Under the pieces are notes generated by a model, which saw only the letters and a program-made list of their open reading frames with translations, had not been told where the DNA came from and made no database searches. Position numbers and translations under genes: made by a program. Shown here one piece after another: positions 12,101 to 21,998 of a DNA stretch of 64,000 nucleotides (position 1 is the stretch's first letter; each line of letters opens with the position of its first letter). The stretch covers positions 868,001 through 932,000 of the forward strand of contig JAUJPP010000007.1 of assembly GCA_030562195.1 (NCBI GenBank), in the 5' to 3' direction. The stretch is from Nipponacmea schrenckii. Lineage: Eukaryota; Mollusca; Gastropoda; Lottiidae.

Positions 12101-13423
12101 ATGAAACTATAATTCAAGCACTACAACATGTGAAAGACCCTGGTAAGAATATGGATATCTTTACTATCAAGCTGTCTTTAGTATATTATCTTGTTACAAT
12201 GTAAACCAAAACCAAATCCAAAAACGTCTTTCCTGCTATATTGTTGTGTTCTACACCACATTCTAAACCTAGCCATCAGTCAGAAGGCCTATGTTTTAAA
12301 TTGTTCTCCTTTATTAGGCAACCTAAGTATATGTAAATTAGTTTTTGATGTCAATTCCTAAATTCTTATATGTAAATAAGACTATTAAATAGATTAAATA
12401 GAGATAAGAGCCAGGAAACATATAATAATTTGGTTTACAGAGATGGATAAAGAAGAAGAAATAGAAGCTGTCTCATTGAGAAACTTATTACCAGAAGATA
12501 TGTCTAAATATTATCGCTATAATGGTTCATTAACAACACCTGGCTGTTTTGAAACCGTAACATGGACAGTGTTTCATCAAAAACAAAAAATATCTTTTGG
12601 ACAGGTAATTAAAAAAATTATCAACAATTAAAACCTTCCAAGCAGAAGCGATGGATTAACAATTTGGATTCAGACTCAAAAATGCTTTGATAGTTATGAC
12701 ATATTTAGTCACAAGACAAAATGGAGTATTTCACCTGTAAGTAATTCACCAATAAGTATTTACAATATATTTCAGTTATTGAAGTTCAGAAGAGTTTTAC
12801 AACATAAACACAGACACAATAAACATCATGGTAACAAACACAGTAAGAGATCAGCTAAACGTCGCCAACAGAGGGCAGCAGAGGAAGGTGCCAGAGCAGT
12901 TCTAGAAGAAATTGGCATTAAATCTGATTCTGTACAGAAAGGTGAATTAATCACGACCCTTATCAATGAGAATCATCAGAAGAATCACAGTCATCATACA
13001 GCATCACAGGATCCAACTACTAATATCCAGGATCCACAATTAACTAAAGTGACTGTAGATGAAGAATCAGCTAAACGTGCTGACGAATCTATGAAGGAAT
13101 ATTCTGAAAGATTGAATGAATCACCAGCACCAGTAGATGCCATCAATGAAGATATTCCAGAATGGATTCAGGAACCATTGGTTGATAATTTCCGCCCTGT
13201 ACAGCCATTAAATAACCGTGTTGTGTATCGTAGTTTTAAACTAAAAGACATTTATTCTCCTCAAATAACATATAATATTCAACCAAACTCACAACCTGAA
13301 CCAGAGCCTAAAAAAACAGGCAAAGTAGCTACAGTCTACTCCAAACAAGATAACAACTCGGCTAATTCTGTCCACATTTCATTTCTGTCTTGTCTTATTG
13401 TGTTCATAATTTCACTTTTATAA
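3141..13423 (+). CDS. alpha carbonic anhydrase, secreted/GPI-anchored, one exon not found
   Basis: Alpha carbonic anhydrases interconvert CO2 and bicarbonate at a zinc held by three histidines. Six exons are visible: 3141-3195, 10151-10192, 10343-10516, 11980-12142, 12441-12604, 12776-13423. All have GT/AG ends, and phases agree at every visible junction except across 10516/11980. Family landmarks in order are a signal peptide, AQSPIDI, NNGHA (the proton-shuttle His, number 64 in human CA2), MHIVSY (the third zinc ligand, His119), SLTTPGCFETVTW (Thr199 region) and VDNFRPVQPLNNR. The exon for HFHWG and SEH (His94, His96, Glu106) is missing from view; joining 10516 to 11980 gives a stop after six codons. 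So this is a gene with an unassembled or unrecognised exon, or a pseudogene. The C-terminus ends in a hydrophobic tail suited to a GPI anchor. In molluscs, extracellular enzymes of this class serve shell formation or acid-base balance; the role here is inference. Confidence 0.88.
4610..4790 (+). repeat. short imperfect tandem repeats
   Basis: 'GTGGTTCAATA.ATAGAAGTGATTTGTTAG' appears twice and 'TTGTTAGTCAATCTGAAAATTATT' about four times in succession, with small variations. Confidence 0.7.
7405..8160 (+). repeat. 77-bp minisatellite in carbonic anhydrase intron 1
   Basis: The phrase TAATTGAAGCAATGAGACTT recurs at 7432, 7509, 7586 and 7663, then after about 100 unrelated bases (7737-7835) at 7845, 7923, 8000 and 8077, with a decayed copy near 8154. 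The unit is 77 bp and includes 'CTTCATGGATGGTGTCCCTTC'. Two subtypes alternate (ending CTATATAACATCCC or CCATTACATCACC) in the first block, suggesting a 154-bp higher-order unit. Confidence 0.9.
10151..10192 (+). CDS. carbonic anhydrase exon 2
   Basis: A 42-base exon between TATATTTTAG and GTAAGCC. It encodes LTECGQWKYKGPT, the start of the mature enzyme. The pattern W-x-Y-x-G-x-x-G-P before the SW/HW of the next exon matches the N-terminus of extracellular alpha carbonic anhydrases. It starts in phase 1 and ends in phase 1, agreeing with both neighbours. Confidence 0.85.
10343..10516 (+). CDS. carbonic anhydrase exon 3
   Basis: A 174-base exon after TTCTAATTTTAG. It reads PQSWHELFPSACAGVAQSPI and on through DI to KIKNNGHA, which are the SPI(D/N)I and NNGH motifs of alpha carbonic anhydrases; the histidine of NNGH is the proton shuttle (His64). 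The donor at 10517 (GTAAGTAAG) leaves phase 1; an alternative donor at 10521 leaves phase 2. Neither joins in frame to the next visible exon at 11980. Confidence 0.9.
10729..11335 (+). repeat. 44-bp minisatellite in carbonic anhydrase gene
   Basis: About 14 head-to-tail copies of a 44-bp unit containing 'TTAACTACTAGATGAGTGAA' and 'GTATGTTATTTGAAGTAACA'. Copies after about 11130 shorten to 42-43 bp and carry GAGGTAACAG. A decayed copy follows near 11370. The first ten copies are nearly identical, implying recent expansion. Confidence 0.93.
11716..11822 (+). repeat. 21-bp minisatellite
   Basis: Five copies of GAGGAAGAATATCAATGAAAT with minor changes, in the same intron interval. A related single copy sits near 11595. 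Confidence 0.85.
11980..12142 (+). CDS. carbonic anhydrase exon 5
   Basis: Begins directly after TTGTAG in phase 0 with MHIVSYNSDLYGD and continues through GLAVLGVLFEV. This matches the family exon that carries the third zinc ligand (the H of MHIV; His119 in CA2) and the GLAVLG(I/V) strand. The donor is G|GTAAGAAT, phase 1, in register with the next exon. Human CA2 has an exon boundary at the same place in the protein, which supports the start. Confidence 0.9.
12441..12604 (+). CDS. carbonic anhydrase exon 6
   Basis: Follows TGGTTTACAG and completes a Glu codon. It reads EMDKEEEIEAVSLRNLLPED and then YYRYNGSLTTPGCFETVTW to ISFGQ. SLTTP contains the Thr that hydrogen-bonds zinc-bound hydroxide (Thr199) and forms the substrate pocket. 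The donor is CAG|GTAATT, phase 0. Confidence 0.92.
12776..13423 (+). CDS. carbonic anhydrase exon 7 with long His-rich insertion
   Basis: Starts after ATATTTCAG in phase 0 with LLKFRRVLQ and stops at TAA 13421-13423; 215 residues. In human CA2 only about 12 residues separate KFRKL from VDNWRP. Here KFRRVL and LVDNFRPVQPLNNR are separated by about 128. The insert opens with HKHRHNKHHGNKH and SKRSAKRRQQR, then a helix-like acidic/Ala stretch, a second His cluster (NHSHH) and an acidic Ser/Glu-rich part. After the domain ends (VVYRSFK) come a PQITYNIQP segment, PEPEPKK, and a hydrophobic tail SFLSCLIVFIISLL preceded by NNSANS, as in GPI-anchored proteins. Whether the insert binds metal or mineral is inference. 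Confidence 0.9.
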   Translation, partial: LLKFRRVLQHKHRHNKHHGNKHSKRSAKRRQQRAAEEGARAVLEEIGIKSDSVQKGELITTLINENHQKNHSHHTASQDPTTNIQDPQLTKVTVDEESAKRADESMKEYSERLNESPAPVDAINEDIPEWIQEPLVDNFRPVQPLNNRVVYRSFKLKDIYSPQITYNIQPNSQPEPEPKKTGKVATVYSKQDNNSANSVHISFLSCLIVFIISLL

Positions 13424-13880
13424 TTTTACAAAACTTTATATATTTGAAACTGTATTTTTCTAAAGTTTGTACCTTCATCAAAAGTGATTACCATTACACA
13501 ACAAACTTTTAGTTCACTAGCATTGTTTGAATAGTTTATACAAATATGTGTTCTTTTTAAAAATTCTTAATTTTAGAAATTTTAATGTAATCTTTTTATC
13601 CCAACCAACAATAATAGGAAAAAGTCACAAAATCAAAATAATATCTGTGTACATAAGTTTATTCAATAGTATTGTTTGGATGATCAATCTTTAATTGAAA
13701 TGTGTTTTTGTTGCTGAGATGCATTCAAAATCAAACTGTTTTAATTGTTTTTATTATATTTTTAATATCTGAACAGCAAGAGTAGAGCATAATATTGTTA
13801 CATATCAATAAATGTTAGAAAACAATTAGATATTTTATTGTATATACTTATATAAAATAAACATTATAAAAATAACTTAT
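13424..13880 (+). terminator. 3' UTR and poly-A signals of carbonic anhydrase gene
   Basis: AT-rich untranslated sequence after the stop. AATAAA hexamers lie at 13807-13812 and 13856-13861, so the transcript probably ends between about 13825 and 13880. Confidence 0.55.
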
Positions 13881-13882
13881 GT

Positions 13883-14133
13883 AAATTGTAGAAAGTGTCA
13901 GCGACAGTTTGTCTACAGTACAGAACACACAGTTTGGAAACATTTCCTCTGCAATTTCTTTCTCTGCTGTGAATATAATAGAAGATGCTTTTTTAAAAAT
14001 TTTCAAACAAGCTTATGTTAATGCACCTGTCCAGTCAACTATAAACTTTGAATATTTTTCCACAGTTCATCAATATATAGCTTTTTATCAATCCGAGGCT
14101 GTTTTAGAACTTCATTTGAATGAAAGTCTTTAA
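13883..14133 (+). CDS. candidate ORF or exon downstream of carbonic anhydrase, unrecognised
   Basis: An open frame from just after a stop at 13882-13884 to TAA at 14131-14133. A possible acceptor (AAATTGTAG, ending 13890) would start an exon reading SVSDSLSTVQNTQFGNISSA. The composition is protein-like (a balanced mix, regular hydrophobics, C-term EAVLELHLNESL), but there is no ATG at the start and no family I know. It does not fit as an alternative end of the carbonic anhydrase because the phase disagrees. Confidence 0.2.
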
Positions 14134-15224
14134 AAACTAGTCTGATTTTCAATATTTGATAATATGAAATTATTCATCGAGTTTAGTATAAATACTTTAA
14201 GGGATCATAGGTCTTAGAATGAACTTAAAATTTGACAATTTTAAATTTGGCCAGTATTCATCAGTAAATATACCTGCTGCCATAGATAACATGAAAAAAT
14301 AAATAAACATCCAAAAAATTAAGTAATTATCCATAAAGATGCATTGGATTATGGAAAAACACTTAACAATTGATTAAGCGTTTTTCAAAAATGACTTAGT
14401 ATTGTGAGTTTTCAAGATTTTATAAGATTCTGTTACTTAATGACACCAGGTAAGTTTCACTGAAGAATACACACTCATTGACCATTCTTGAAAACAAAAA
14501 TTTTATGTTCATGCTAAGACCTATTATCTCTTTCTGTAATGTGAATAGAAGATGAAGTGTTTAAAAATATTACATAATGGAACAATGCAAACAACTATAG
14601 CATAAATTAGTCAGATTTTTAACTATGTATATAAAGCGATTATATTTTGTTGTTATCTCCCTTTAACCATATTTCTCTCTCCAAACTGATCATGATATAT
14701 TAATCAAGAACACTACAGAAAGAACTATTGTAGAATATAAATAAGAAGAAGAATTTAGTGTTATAATATAAAACAATGAAGGAAGTCTGGGTGTGAATTT
14801 TATATGGTGAAAATAACGACAAGTAGAATCAATTAATTCAATAACTCACTTCAAGTTGATTCAACAGACCAGACACAAAGATTTTCTCCTAATATCTTTT
14901 ATTAAATAAAAAGATTTGTCGTGTAACCTTGTTATAATAAAAGACGGCTTCACCAACTCTTGTTTTAGCAGAAGTTTCTTCAATATCACATATCTGTTTT
15001 TATCCCCTTCTCCAGACAAATCAATTGTAGTCCTTGACAATATAGATAAAACTCTGGAAATTACCAGATGTCTGGATGGAGTAGCAGAAATGTAATTTAA
15101 TAAGATACAAAATAAACAGGTATGATCATGGTTGTTTTATCAAATACAAGTTAAGCAACAATCAATTAAGACATTATTAGTTTTAGTACATCAACTTTCA
15201 GTTTGTAAAAATATAGTGGTATAT
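14134..15224. other. AT-rich non-coding stretch
   Basis: Nothing supportable seen. Confidence 0.5.
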
Positions 15225-15600
15225 TTTTTTGATTTTCAATAGTCCTCAAATGGATGATAAACAGTTTCACCAAGGTTCGTCAAGTTTCACCAACTTTCAT
15301 CAAATCTTAGTGCCTTCCAGACAGTGGTACTTGGTAAATATTGAGCAAGTTTGCAGGAATTGTGCCATCTAGAGTGTTAACAAACTAAAGATTTACAATT
15401 TCATCAAGTTTTGTGAAAATCAATCAAAATTTTGCCTTGTAGGTGTTAACAAGCAATTGTTCTCCAAAAGACAAGATATAATCCACAATTCATCTGGGTG
15501 TTGAAATTCTCTTACATGTTGGAGAACTGCAAAAGATTTTTAAAAAGACCTGTTAATACTGTGTCTGCCCCAATATAATTTTTGACAACAATCCTGTTGA
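15225..15600. repeat. decayed 'GATTTTCAAT..TCATCC..GTTTCATCAA' repeat
   Basis: Contains GATTTTCAATAG, GGATGATAAACAGTTTCACC and repeated TTTCATCAA/AAATC phrases, as in the better preserved array at 27480-27845. Divergent, perhaps two to three monomers. Confidence 0.4.
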
Positions 15601-18600
15601 TAAGTATAAATTTCCTGTGAAGATTAGTGTGAAATAAAACAGATCAACATGACAATGATCTAACTTATCTACAGATAAAAAAAAACAAAAACACCCACAG
15701 TTTTAGTTAACTTTCAAAAGAAAATCAATTTCCGATGTTTATAGAATCTAAAAAGAAGCCAGACATTACTAGCAGACATCTTTCCAAAATGAAGAAAAAT
15801 TCGTGAAGAAAACAAATACCGTTTAAGACAATTTTGTCAAAGGTTGAAAAATGCCGCCAGGTTTTGTCGAGACATGAGGAAATGATTGTTGGGATCGTGT
15901 TCAACATTAAAGTAGTCTTATTATCAGTATTTACCTATCAAAGTTAATGTTAGAAACGAAGTTTACAAGTGTAAACCAATCAGATTTCATGTTATAAACG
16001 GTTTAAGGCCACAACAAATGTCAATAGTTCAAATAATTACTCAAATAATTTCGCCTCTTTCTTTTCTATTTTCGTTCTAAATCAAATTTTCATTCATAAC
16101 ATTACTAGGAGTCTGTTTATTATTATTATTCTCATTTACAATCAAACTTTATTCACTCTTTTATGTATGTTCTTTCATCACAAATGCCAAGTTTACTTAA
16201 TTAGCCCTGTTAATTTACATAATATCTTTGCCCAAATGCACATGAAGTTAATAGATACACATTGCTTTAACAACTATTGCAATGTTTTTTGTACAAAATT
16301 AAAATCTATTCAGAAAGAAAAATATCATTTGTCACAAAAATTCTCAAGGAATCTGGGTCACATATAAACAGTATTTGTACTAAACTAAAGAAGATTAAAT
16401 TAAGACACAGATGCCAATATTATGGATCAGTCAAAAATGTATGTAATGTGTCATTGTTAACTTATTAATTTATGTTGGTAAGATTTTGGTCAAATTCACA
16501 TTTGACAATATTTCAATGGATGGTTATGAGTTTTTGCCCTTGACTTAGTACAAACAGGACAAAATTTAGCCTATCAACTACAGTTATTATTCAATTTAAA
16601 TAAAATTTTGTGTTATAATGTATAATCTTGGCAAAGTTTGAATTCAACAATTTTTCCATAAACAGTTTTCAGTTTTAGAAAAAAAATACTTCAAAATTAG
16701 TTTGTGAACACATCAGCGACTACAGCTTTCATCCCATTAAATGAAATCAGTTTGACCACTTGTATCTTGTGCAATTTTCTGCAACATCGGCCACATTTTG
16801 GGGATATTACTAGGATGTTGGCCAAGTAACCATCAATGAATCATGGAATTTACTATGAGAAACATGCAATTATTTAAAGAACTTTATTCAATAACATATT
16901 TCAATGTGCATAACAGACATTTGTAGTATTTCAGCATGATTTGAGAGTCAGACCTCGTTATAGATTAAATTAGTAAGTTTCACTTTGATATCATACTTTG
17001 ATATAACAGCATGGACGGTTTCAATATTAGATTAGCAACTATCTACCTGTCACACCAACAGTGACAAGAGCAAATGAAACATTTGCATGTGGGCCGCATA
17101 TACCTCAAATTTATCATGAAGCTGTGGGCTGCCCAAAATCATTTCGCGGGTCACATTTTGCCTTCTTTATATTGATGTCAAATTGGTCATTTTGCATTTG
17201 ATGATTTTTTCGATAGACACCTTTTAGGTTATTGCCCTTGAAATTTGTCAATGAACACAATGGTGCTTAAAGTTTTCATCTGATTTTAATGAAATTCCGC
17301 GTGATCATTCAAAATAATGAAACAATTTGATGCCACCGCCCTTGATATACTGAGGGAAGTGTGTCTTGTTGGGCAACCACTTGTGATTTTTGTATTAGAT
17401 CAAATTACCTTTTAAAATATAAAGTGGGCAAATCAGTCTCTTCAAATGAAAAAATGTAAAAATGGTGCATTACCAGCTTAACAACACACAGATTTAAATG
17501 AATTGTCACGCAAACCAAATTGAATGTAAACATCATAATATTTTAGTTATAATAATGGATTAAAAACAATATAACCGCAGAAAACTTTTGACATATACTT
17601 CCTGAACCTGCTTCAACATAACAATTTATATTCAAACCTTAAGCAGCCTAATAATTAGTCAACATGATATCTGTTCACATTAATCTGTGGGCATATAACC
17701 TTGGGCAATGGAACATCTGCCAGAGAATGAAAGAACTGAAATCAACTGTCTTCATGTTTAACTCTCAGCTTCCTAATTAAGCACATTAAATACTTTAAAC
17801 AAGCTACTATTACAGTGTTTCTTGCTACATTTACTCAAACAAGACGTAATTTTCTATAAAACGGAATCTCATCAATGGCTATTTGTCTAGTGCCAGAGGC
17901 AAGAAACATCAGCTAACGAATAGTTATAGGTTCAATATTATATTTATCTTATCATGCCTTGCAGGAATTCTGAGATTCAGTCATGCCTAAATAAGGTCAT
18001 AATATACTGTTAATAACTGTTTAGAGTAATCCATGTGTACTTCCTGTACCACAAGTTCAAACTACTTGGTTATGCGGAAATTATGGCAAACTGATTGCAG
18101 TTTTAGTTTCTCATCAACAAGTGACAATAAGAGTAAACCTGCCTAACTGATACAGAATTAAATGACAATTGTAGTATTATTTGGTTGGTTGGTTGGTTGG
18201 TAGATGACAAGTTAACTAATTTGAATAACATTTCATTGTATACCAGTAAATACAGCTTACTAGACCTTGACTTGTATTGTTACATATTTCCCACTTTCTT
18301 GTGCCAAAGTACAAAATAAGGTAGGTGTATTCAATTAACTGAAACATGACTACAGAACCTAGCACATGATAACATAGCACCTTTCTTAATTAATTAAAAA
18401 CAAGGAAATGAGTTTTTAATTAAAATTTGATAATCTCATGTGTTATCTACTAACTAGCAACAATACAATAGATGGTTAGAGTGTGTCTGCTTTCTAGAAA
18501 CAAAAAGGTTACAGGGGTTGACTCCATGCACTCAAAAAGTTAATATTTTGAGGTAGACACAACCAGCATTGGTAACAAAAGGGATTTTACACTTTATTTT

Positions 18601-18661
18601 ATCTTATTTCTAAACTATTTTCAAATTTTAATTAAAATTTAATCAAGTGATTTTAATTTTT
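15601..18661. other. AT-rich non-coding stretch with scattered decayed repeats
   Basis: Short minus-oriented matches to the 'AAGGGCAATAAC' repeat phrase occur at about 16535 and 17230. A GGTT microsatellite lies at 18182-18200. A minus-strand 60-codon frame at 15725-15907 has no recognisable family. No gene called. Confidence 0.4.
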
Positions 18662-18726
18662 TTAAGGATCAAAGATAGGATGGCTCAAGAGCTCAACTTC
18701 TAATCCGAAAACAGAAAATTTAACAA
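18662..18726 (-). CDS. candidate terminal exon of a minus-strand gene
   Basis: Read on the minus strand, TTTGGCTGTACAG is followed by two bases and then VKFSVFGLEVELLSHPIFDP and a stop. The phase fits exactly the exon at 19086-19205, whose last codon leaves one base. The 359-base intron between them would be GTAATATT...TGTACAG. Unrecognised; the exon pair is an inference from phase and splice sites. Confidence 0.25.
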
Positions 18727-19085
18727 CTGTACAGCCAAATTAAACAAAAAAGAAACTGAGTGTATAAATATCAAGTACATAAAAAATATGTTATTAATAT
18801 ATGATAGAATTGTAATGCACTGCCTGGATATTTCATAGAATTAATTACAATATACACCTCCATACTCTGACTAATGGAAAATTCTTTTGACTGACAAGAT
18901 TTGACACTTAACAGCAGATGTTCTTATTATGAATTTATGATTTGAATGTCAAAATATATAGTTAAATAATAAACCACAGAATATTAACAAGCTTACAACT
19001 AATTAAAATATATTTCAAAACACTTATTTAAGACCATTGATTTCAAATAAGGAAGGAAATATAAAAAAATTCAAATTAATATTAC

Positions 19086-19205
19086 CTGACCATAAACTAG
19101 GGATGTATGGCAGTGTTTCTGCAGGTGGTCTGAGTTTGAAAACATTTCCCAATCGATTGTAAGTTAAGCAATACAACACACCTACAAAGGCCGCGCTCAC
19201 TTTTA
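19086..19205 (-). CDS. candidate internal exon of a minus-strand gene
   Basis: On the minus strand, TTGCATTACACCAG leads into 120 bases open in one frame and closed by a good donor, GGTCAG|GTAAT. The encoded segment reads KVSAAFVGVLYCLTYNRLGN, then VFKLRPPAETLPYIPSLWS. A likely membrane helix is followed by a proline-rich segment. Codons (GCG, GCC, CGA, CTC) stand out from the AT-rich surroundings, which suggests real coding. I do not recognise the family. No convincing upstream exon was found at higher coordinates. Confidence 0.4.
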
Positions 19206-20039
19206 CTGGTGTAATGCAATTATCTTTTAAAATATAAAGTTTTATATAGTTTAAAAAAAAACTATTCAAGTGATCCAGGACAGCAGATACAAAAAATATT
19301 GATAGTAAACAATATTCTAAAACAAATTTTTCTCAAAACAGTTTTCTGCTAGTGTAATTATGATTTTCAGTCAACAGCATGATGTAGGATGGATCATTTA
19401 TTAGTTCTGTCACATTAACCATTGTACAATTTGTTTGGTTATTTCAACAAACCACAAAAAAACAAGAAATATTTCCCAACATTTGAACAAGCCATTAAAC
19501 ACTTCATTGAAACTCATTTAAAATCTTAATCAACCATAGAGTAATCTTTACAAAAGCTGATAAAAAAAATGAAAAGTATTCAAAAACAGTTAGAAGTCAT
19601 TTATCATAAATAAATTTTGATTAAAACAGCACCCACTTGTCAAACTTTGATAGAATTAAATGTGTAAAAAAAAACTTGAAATATTGTGACAGAATTATGA
19701 AAAAAACAGAAACTGTCTCAATTACTGTTTCTAACAACAACCATGTCATACAATTAAGTTTTGATTGGCACTCTAATTCAAATTTTTCATCAGTTTACAT
19801 GTGTATTTCCTATATAATGGATATAAAATATCTCATACTTTCAGAAATTCGGCAGTTGAACACTTCAAATGGAAAAATATTCCTTGCATTCCTGCACTTT
19901 CATAAGTCAATTATCAATTGGTTAACTGCTCACTGGCGGCATTGAATTTGAATAAAAACTTGACAGAACAGTCATACACTTCTTATCTGGGGTACTTATT
20001 TACATTAAAATCTTTCAAGAGTTGTACAACTCATTAAAT
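19206..20039. other. AT-rich non-coding stretch
   Basis: A 102-codon + frame at 19637-19945 lacks any recognisable domain or clear splice sites. No gene called. Confidence 0.4.
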
Positions 20040-20450
20040 ACTTTTAATTTTTTAAATTTTAAATTGGGTTTATCCTAAGGTGATAATTAAACAATTTCTG
20101 CAAGTTTCGTCAAAATCTGCAAAAATTTGTGCCCTGTAGAGTGATTACAAGCTTAAAATCAAATGCGTTTTGATGAACAATAATAACAATTTAACATTTT
20201 TAATAATTAAATATTTTTCAATATTTTTTTATAGGCTTCATCTTTGGGCGATTAAGAATTTCAGCAGGTTTCAACAAAATCCTTCAAGAATTGTGTTTTA
20301 GAGTGTAATCAAGTGAAAATTGATTGAGTTTTTAAGAACAAGGGCAATAACTGATACTAAATATTTTTCTGTTTTGTTGATTTTTAATTGGGTTCATCCT
20401 TTAGTTATTACACACTCTTACACAAAGTTTCATCATTTTTAAACAGATTG
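20040..20450 (+). repeat. decayed tandem repeat, 'CATCCTTGGGTGATTA' family
   Basis: About three diverged monomers, each with a 'GGTTTATCC/GGCTTCATC/GGGTTCATCC' phrase followed by GATTA and 'GTTTC.(T/A)CAAAATC'. Same family as 27480-27845. Confidence 0.45.
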
Positions 20451-20554
20451 TACGTTGAAGTATTGTATGTTACTTTTGCGGTCATGTACTTGATCGCCAG
20501 AACATCTACCTGTCCATTTAATGCACTTGTACTTACATATTATTAGCGATTGTA

Positions 20555-20985
20555 TACTGTACGAGAACAAATTAATGCGATCCGCGATAGGTGACGCATT
20601 TTTTAATATGATAAAAAAGAAAAGGGCTTCCTGGAATTCTACAAGTGTTTAATGAATGAAGACATGAACAATGATCAAGATTTTATCTTTAAATAGTCAA
20701 GTGTGAAAATCTTTTGTTTTTTTAAAGTCATTGATTACTAATCAGCTTCAAATTTAGAGATTATTACCTAATTACTTAATCCCGCCCGGTCTCAATTTAA
20801 ATACTTGTTTCTACTGATTCTACCTTTTGTCCATCATATGATTTTATTTTCCTTTAATTCACTTGGAAATATGTATTTAAAAATGCAGATACAAATTAAT
20901 GCGATAGCGGATAGGTGGCTTTTGACACATTAATTGACCGCATTTAACGCATTAATTTCTATCTCACAATAATTTGTAGCCTTAC
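20555..20985 (+). mobile_element. MITE, CTGTAAGGCTA family, copy 1 (left end decayed)
   Basis: Shares long near-identical blocks with 39911-40446: 'ACAAATTAATGCGATCCGCG', 'TGAATGAAGACATGAACAAT', 'TTACCTAATTACTTAATCCC' and the right end 'ATAATTTGTAGCCTTACA'. The left terminal repeat here is reduced to CTGTACG. Confidence 0.7.
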
Positions 20986-21882
20986 ACCATATCCTTGTGT
21001 ATTGGGCAAAATTCTGACCCATGTAAAATAAATAGTTCATTATTATTATCGATGTTACACATGTATTGAATACTGTCAGAGTTTGTTTCTCCTGAATGAT
21101 GCTATTTTGCATCTACAGAGCAAGTTTCAAACAATGAAAATGTTCTTGAGTTAACATTAAACCATGTTCAAAAACCCATGGGCAATAGTGTGCACACGAT
21201 TTGATATGAGTGTTGTTAATCTTAACACCACGTGATATTTTATACCAATTATGTTTAAAAATATGTTGTGTATTGATACTTCAGTATAAATTCAAGCAAC
21301 TTTTTGGATTCAATATCTGTTCAATAAGATTAATCAAATGATCGAAGTTTAAATCACGTCATGAGTAATCAAGTATTATGAGGTCTAATCAAAGGTTTGA
21401 TTGTAACAGGTTAAATTATCTAGAAGTCATGACATTCCTTACAGAAATTTAAAAAATATCTTTCAAGTTAGATTATTCTCAATAAAATATTTTTCTGATT
21501 TCTCATTTCAAATCTTTTCAAAACTTCAATCCAAATCAGATTTTAAATGAAAGAGCCAAATCACTCAAACACACAATGTTTTGTTAGACTGTCTTTGAAA
21601 AGAAAGATTAAAAAAAAACATGTGTTGAATGCAATCTATAATATATATAGTCAGTTTTAAATGGAATTGAAATTAAATTGCTGCATACTTGAGATTATTC
21701 TAGTAGGTATATAATTATTATATTTTTCTACAATAGATGTCAAGAAAATAATACATTATACAAAATTATCATTGTTTTTTGTTCAACATCAAAGACTTCA
21801 AAGAAGAGATATTGTGAAGAGTTCAGTAAAATGACAGAAATTTGATATCAGGGTTATCAAAATATAACATGTTATTTTGCAG

Positions 21883-21956
21883 GAGAAAATGCTATGGAAA
21901 TTCAAATAAGAGCTCTATTAGATGATAAAGCCACTATTAAGATGATTGTATTATAA
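21883..21956 (+). CDS. candidate terminal exon, weakly quinone-oxidoreductase-like
   Basis: GTTATTTTGCAG is followed, in phase 1, by ENAMEIQIRALLDDKATIKM, then IVL and a stop at 21954-21956. The ending (KATxKMIxL) resembles the last strand of zeta-crystallin/quinone oxidoreductases, which end in a GATGKMILL-like motif; that similarity covers only nine residues. No upstream exon with matching phase was identified in the window. It may be a genuine last exon, a stranded pseudogene piece, or chance. Confidence 0.25.
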
Positions 21957-21998
21957 TTAAATTAGAAAGAGGCGTAATAATACCATGGGCTAACAGAT

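Noticed and set aside
15725..15907. Minus-strand 60-codon frame as the start of a gene
   Set aside because: No splice donor in frame and no family; GC-richer patch GCCGCCAGG alone is not enough.
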